From Takakia lepidozioides (Eukaryota; Streptophyta; Takakiopsida; Takakiales; Takakiaceae): DNA of 64,000 nucleotides. Both the position numbers and the translations under genes were made by a program. This document shows, piece after piece, positions 63,840-64,000 of this stretch. Below the pieces are notes generated by a model. The model ran no database searches. It worked only from the letters and a program-made list of their open reading frames with translations, and had not been told where the DNA came from. The number at the start of each line of letters is the position of its first letter. The first letter of the stretch is position 1. The stretch spans positions 56,832,756 to 56,896,755 of the forward strand of contig CM060731.1 in assembly GCA_030704615.1 (NCBI GenBank), written 5' to 3'.

Positions 63840-64000
63840 CCCAGTGTGATACGGGTTCAGGGGAGAGTGGCTGGAATTCCCACTCAAGTGCTGATTGATA
63901 CAGGCAGCACTCATAACCTATTGACAAAGGATTTTGCTGACAAGTTGGGACTAGTTCAAGAAGACATGCAATCCTGTCAAATCCTGTTACCAGATGGTGG
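63840..64000 (+). CDS. Gypsy aspartic protease, partial
   Basis: GRVAGIPTQVLIDTGSTHNLL contains the retropepsin-like DTG active site (about 63897); the following FADKLGL segment fits the family. It runs off the window. Confidence 0.85.

Larger units (their letters stand above)
62078..64000 (+). mobile_element. Ty3/gypsy LTR retrotransposon, left end, cut by window
   Basis: LTR, PBS (TGGTATCAGAGCC at 62504-62516, initiator tRNA-Met), gag with zinc knuckle, and aspartic protease follow in gypsy order. RT, RNase H and integrase would lie beyond the window. Confidence 0.85.

Overview
This is nuclear DNA of a land plant. The evidence is the plant-type PPR–DYW organellar RNA-editing factors, the plant-specific PDF motifs of OSB-type organellar single-stranded-DNA-binding proteins, an NADK2-type NAD kinase fragment, GT–AG introns, TTTAGGG-type repeats, copia/gypsy elements primed by initiator tRNA-Met, and a prenylatable plant DnaJ. 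The many DYW copies, a Penelope-like element of the type lacking an endonuclease, and a Crinkler-like NTPase/nuclease gene suggest a seed-free lineage (lycophyte, fern or bryophyte). The species cannot be named from the sequence.

Layout. 0–4.3 kb, minus strand: a series of OSB-type PDF-motif exons, tandemly duplicated with a 581-bp period, whose last exon reads in frame into a PPR array that leaves the window at base 1. 5.9–8 kb, plus strand: the amino-terminal half of an NADK2-like gene with an internal TGA and no kinase domain. 9–12.1 kb: a 5'-region-containing LINE, truncated in its RT. 12.2–15.1 kb: two arrays of a perfect or near-perfect palindrome flanking a decayed transposase-like ORF. 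15.75–20.75 kb: a Crinkler-like (CRN-like) gene. Its 3' part and 3.6 kb of flank form arm A (16.9–24.4 kb) of a large inverted repeat; arm B lies at 41.0–48.9 kb. The 16.6-kb spacer holds a third copy of the gene tail, gypsy integrase debris, an inverted Penelope-like element, and a nearly complete copia element with target-site duplication. It also holds two more OSB/PPR fragments, one of them a DYW copy that has lost its PPR repeats. 49.5–54.5 kb, minus strand: a folylpolyglutamate/dihydrofolate-synthase fragment and a third OSB/PPR–DYW locus with several frameshifts. 56.1–58.75 kb, minus strand: a seven-exon type I DnaJ gene, the only clearly intact gene. 59–64 kb: SINE-like sequences, a RecQ/WRN-like 3'-5' exonuclease exon with a nonsense codon, and the left end of a gypsy element cut by the window edge.

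Overall the window is mostly accessory: one housekeeping chaperone gene among repeated, rearranged gene copies. The most unusual content is (1) the recurrent OSB-PDF to PPR–DYW fusion, (2) the CRN-like gene pair in a 7.5–7.9-kb inverted repeat, each arm with its own disabling lesion, and (3) the palindrome arrays around a transposase-like ORF. All exon calls were made by eye from reading frame, motif and splice-site dinucleotides; no alignments or searches were run.
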